NCBI GenBank assembly: GCA_044376365.1
Contig: JBILLA010000118.1
Location: 1-7,937 of the forward strand
Direction: 5' to 3'
Length of the DNA: 7,937 nucleotides
From: JBIKWN01 sp044376365
GTDB lineage: Bacteria; Bdellovibrionota_C; UBA2361; JBIKWN01
Below are positions 5,555-7,937 of this stretch, piece after piece. The notes beneath the pieces were generated by a model. It saw only the letters and a list, made by a program, of their open reading frames with translations. It was not told the DNA's origin and did no database searches. Both the position numbers and the translations under genes were made by a program. Within the stretch, counting starts at the first letter, position 1. Each line of letters starts with the position of its first letter.

Positions 5555-6754
5555 GTGTCAACGATCGTCAACATAGTAAAATCTGACAATGATGAACACC
5601 TCAAGGACTATGGGAATCTCATCATTGCGCCTGCAACTCCAGAAGTAATATTTCAAGAAGCAGGCTGTTTCCTGGGCGAGCGATTAGAATTTGCAAGATT
5701 TCTTCTTGCGCAGGATCCTTCTTCCTTCGATGCCGCATTAGTCAAAGAAAATCTTCCCGATATTATGCATCTGTATGCCGCAGCAGGTTCTCTATCAGAA
5801 CAAGAACTCCATACGTGGAACGAATATCTGACAGTCCTTTCCATCATTACTGATCCAAAAAGCGCTATAACCTCAGACCGAGAAAAACTATACGAATCGA
5901 TTCAATCACTGACTGATTTTGTACTGCATGATAGTGAGGAAAAAACGTTTGCTACTGAACGTCGTGCATTATGTTGGCTTAAGAACTTTCTTCACGTACT
6001 GCAACAGATAGACGATCCAACGAAAGAGCATAGATCATTGGCTCACGAGGCACGCAGTGCAGTCGCACTACTGAGAGAAAAGAGCAACGAGCGTGTCTTA
6101 AAAATTCGCTCACAGATAAAAGACGGCACACTGCGTCCCGACGATTTCTTATCGCTCTTTACTAACGATACAAATGTTTCACACGCACATCAATTCCACA
6201 GTAGTCATGATGAAAAAGATTTTTTATTTCGAGAAATTCTTGGTATCGATGCACCCCTCACGGCACAGTATCAGCGATCTCATGGAGAACTTTACTTTAG
6301 CGCAACACCTCTTAGAGAAGTTATTCATTTGATTAAAAGCGAACACTTCTCTCACAATGATGTCATCGTTGATCTCGGATCAGGAGATGGTGTAACCGCT
6401 CTTTTTCTACACTTTGCTACGGGCGCCAATGTTATTGGCATTGAGCTCGACGAAAAACTTTGTGAGCGTGCAGCGAACCTCATCAAGAAATTTAATCTCA
6501 GTCATGCAGTCACATGCACGAAAGATAATCTTATCACAATGGAACTGCCCAAAGCTCCCTACTACATTATGGCATCACCTTTAGAGGATCCTCCTCTTGC
6601 CATACTTATGCAAAAACTCTTGCCTATGAAAGGCAGCGTTATCTTTCCCATTTATCATGCAAAAAATCACCTTGGAACATACAAAGATTCAGTGCAAGAT
6701 CTTTCGGGGTTTAATCAAAAAACATTCACACAGTTTGGACGTATTATGATTTAA
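5555..6754 (+). CDS. SAM-dependent class I methyltransferase with an unrecognised helical N-terminal half
   Basis: The product is 399 residues. The C-terminal part (about 245-399) is a Rossmann-fold methyltransferase: 'ELYFSATPLREVIHLI' before the fold, motif I VDLGSGDG (272-279) and the acidic ribose-binding E297 in VIGIELDEKL. A later strand has 'YYIMASPLEDPP', in the usual motif IV position. The DLGSGDG...GIELD pattern resembles Dot1-like and FAM173-type protein-lysine methyltransferases, but that does not fix the target, and small molecules or nucleic acids remain possible. Residues 1 to about 215 are mostly helical and charged, with no signal peptide or membrane segment and no domain I recognise. 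The only usable start after the in-frame TAA at 5540 is GTG 5555; the first in-frame ATG would remove about 69 residues. No Shine-Dalgarno is visible. The stop overlaps the end of the opposing dehydrogenase gene by 4 bases. Confidence 0.82.
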   Translation: MSTIVNIVKSDNDEHLKDYGNLIIAPATPEVIFQEAGCFLGERLEFARFLLAQDPSSFDAALVKENLPDIMHLYAAAGSLSEQELHTWNEYLTVLSIITDPKSAITSDREKLYESIQSLTDFVLHDSEEKTFATERRALCWLKNFLHVLQQIDDPTKEHRSLAHEARSAVALLREKSNERVLKIRSQIKDGTLRPDDFLSLFTNDTNVSHAHQFHSSHDEKDFLFREILGIDAPLTAQYQRSHGELYFSATPLREVIHLIKSEHFSHNDVIVDLGSGDGVTALFLHFATGANVIGIELDEKLCERAANLIKKFNLSHAVTCTKDNLITMELPKAPYYIMASPLEDPPLAILMQKLLPMKGSVIFPIYHAKNHLGTYKDSVQDLSGFNQKTFTQFGRIMI

Positions 6755-7932
6755 TCTTTATAGAATTTTTGTTGAGCAAGCGCCATGCTTCGCAGTAAAC
6801 CACATACACGGTACCGTGGCTCTCCAAATTGCGCATAGAGACTATCCAAAATTTCAACAATACGAGCGATCCCAAAACTATCAGCCCATCGAAAAATACC
6901 CTGCGGGAAGTTCACACCTTTAACAACAGCGGTATCAATATCTTCTTTTGAGCCAACTCCATATGTGAGTGCGTCGGCGGCTTCATTCACAATCAGACTA
7001 AAAACTCTATTAAAGATACGTTCAGCGTTCTCTGGATTTTCATCAGCTCGTGGCGGCACAACTCCTTCAGCATAATCATAAAATCCTGCTCCCGTCTTAC
7101 GTCCGAGGCGTTTTGACTCAACCAGCCGTGCTTGAAGAAGACTTGGACGGAAGCGAGGCTCAAAGAAAAATCCCTCAAAAATAGATTTACTAACAGCCCA
7201 GTTCGTATCAATGCCAACAAAATCAAGAAGCTCAAACGGCCCCATCTTAAATTGACCAACATTTTTAAGTGCCGAATCTATTGTCGCAACATCACTCTCT
7301 CCTGCTTCAAGCAGACGAAGTGACTCACTAAAGAACGGGCGCACGATACGATTCACAATAAATCCTGGCGTATCTTTTGATACCACAGGAACTTTACCCC
7401 ACGACTCAATAAGGTTCATGGCAACTTGCACCGTACCATGCATTGTTAAAAGCCCTGGCACGACTTCGACCAGCGCCATTGCCGTAGCAGGATTGAAAAA
7501 ATGAATTCCAAGAAAGCGCTCTGGATGCTTTAAAACACCACCAAGACTTGCGATTGAAAGGCTTGAGGTGTTAGTAGCAATAATAGAGCTCTCTGAAACG
7601 ACCGATTCAACTTCCTGAATAATTGCCTGCTTTGCCGCCAGCGATTCAGGGATTGCCTCAAGCACTAACCGGCTCTTTTCAAGTGCTTTTAGCTCATGCA
7701 CATAATTGACTCGAGACAGCGCATCATCAGCAAATGACTGTGTGATACGACCCTTCTGAACAAGCCCGTAAAAATACCTTTGGATCTGCTGTTCAGCTTT
7801 CACCAGATTATCTGCTTCATGATCGTAAAGATACACGGTGTGATTCGCAGCAACTGCCAACTCGCACACCCCAGTGCCCATAGTACCAGCTCCAATAATG
7901 CCGACAGGAAATATATTAATAGCTGGAGCCAT
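6751..7932 (-). CDS. 3-hydroxyacyl-CoA dehydrogenase (NAD+), with two C-terminal 3HCDH domains
   Basis: The enzyme oxidises L-3-hydroxyacyl-CoA to 3-ketoacyl-CoA with NAD+ in beta-oxidation, or runs in reverse in butyryl-CoA-type pathways; it is cytoplasmic. The product is 393 residues. The NAD domain (about 8-187) shows GAGTMG (14-19, GxGxxG), the acidic D37 that selects NAD+, and EAIPE (92-96). Catalytic residues line up with human HADH S137/H158/E170/N208 by spacing: S123 (TNTSS), H144 (GIHFFNP), E156 (LVEV) and N194 (IVNR). A first 3HCDH domain (about 188-287) ends RKTGAGFYDY, and a second, partly degenerate one (about 304-385) contains NEAADAL, DIDTAV, NFPQG and FGEPRYR. The length lies between the single-domain form (about 280) and the long PaaH-like form (about 480). 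ATG 7932 is the natural start because only 9 residues precede the first strand of the Rossmann fold. Only 5 bases of upstream sequence are in the window. The chain-length preference cannot be told. Confidence 0.95.
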   Translation of the reverse strand: MAPAINIFPVGIIGAGTMGTGVCELAVAANHTVYLYDHEADNLVKAEQQIQRYFYGLVQKGRITQSFADDALSRVNYVHELKALEKSRLVLEAIPESLAAKQAIIQEVESVVSESSIIATNTSSLSIASLGGVLKHPERFLGIHFFNPATAMALVEVVPGLLTMHGTVQVAMNLIESWGKVPVVSKDTPGFIVNRIVRPFFSESLRLLEAGESDVATIDSALKNVGQFKMGPFELLDFVGIDTNWAVSKSIFEGFFFEPRFRPSLLQARLVESKRLGRKTGAGFYDYAEGVVPPRADENPENAERIFNRVFSLIVNEAADALTYGVGSKEDIDTAVVKGVNFPQGIFRWADSFGIARIVEILDSLYAQFGEPRYRVCGLLRSMALAQQKFYKD

Positions 7933-7937
7933 ATTAT

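Overview
This window looks like ordinary chromosome from a Gram-negative bacterium. It has a Bat-operon gene (batD), a probable outer-membrane lipoprotein, de novo NAD synthesis (nadA) and fatty-acid or acyl-CoA metabolism. Base composition is moderate and even by eye, and coding density is high. There are no insertion sequences, integrases, phage genes, tRNA/rRNA genes or CRISPR repeats. The phylum cannot be fixed from these genes. A proteobacterium-like or bdellovibrio-like lineage is a guess only.

Layout: (i) The 3' end of an upstream Bat-type gene (1-134) overlaps the start of batD (128-1822). nadA (1827-2864) follows after 4 bases, so these three are probably co-transcribed. (ii) A 116-base spacer carries a plausible sigma70-like promoter and short repeats. 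It leads to a superfamily II DNA helicase (2981-4603) that carries a QLSLF sliding-clamp-type peptide in its C-terminal tail. (iii) The helicase ends tail-to-tail, with a 9-base overlap, against a minus-strand lipoprotein gene (5218-4595). (iv) A 336-base divergent intergenic region holds promoter-like elements for both directions and a cluster of short repeats. (v) A GTG-started SAM-dependent methyltransferase of unknown target (5555-6754) ends tail-to-tail, with a 4-base overlap, against a minus-strand 3-hydroxyacyl-CoA dehydrogenase (7932-6751). The dehydrogenase start lies 5 bases from the window edge.

The genes do not form one pathway. BatD is an envelope-anchored partner of Bat/MoxR-type complexes. 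NadA makes quinolinate for NAD. The helicase is probably a DNA replication or repair factor. The dehydrogenase does the NAD-dependent step of beta-oxidation or a related route. No clearly new multi-gene system is visible. The points most worth a second look are the clamp-binding motif in the helicase, the methyltransferase with an unrecognised N-terminal half, the repeat cluster in the divergent region, the two convergent stop-codon overlaps, and the lack of clear Shine-Dalgarno sequences at all five starts that can be inspected.
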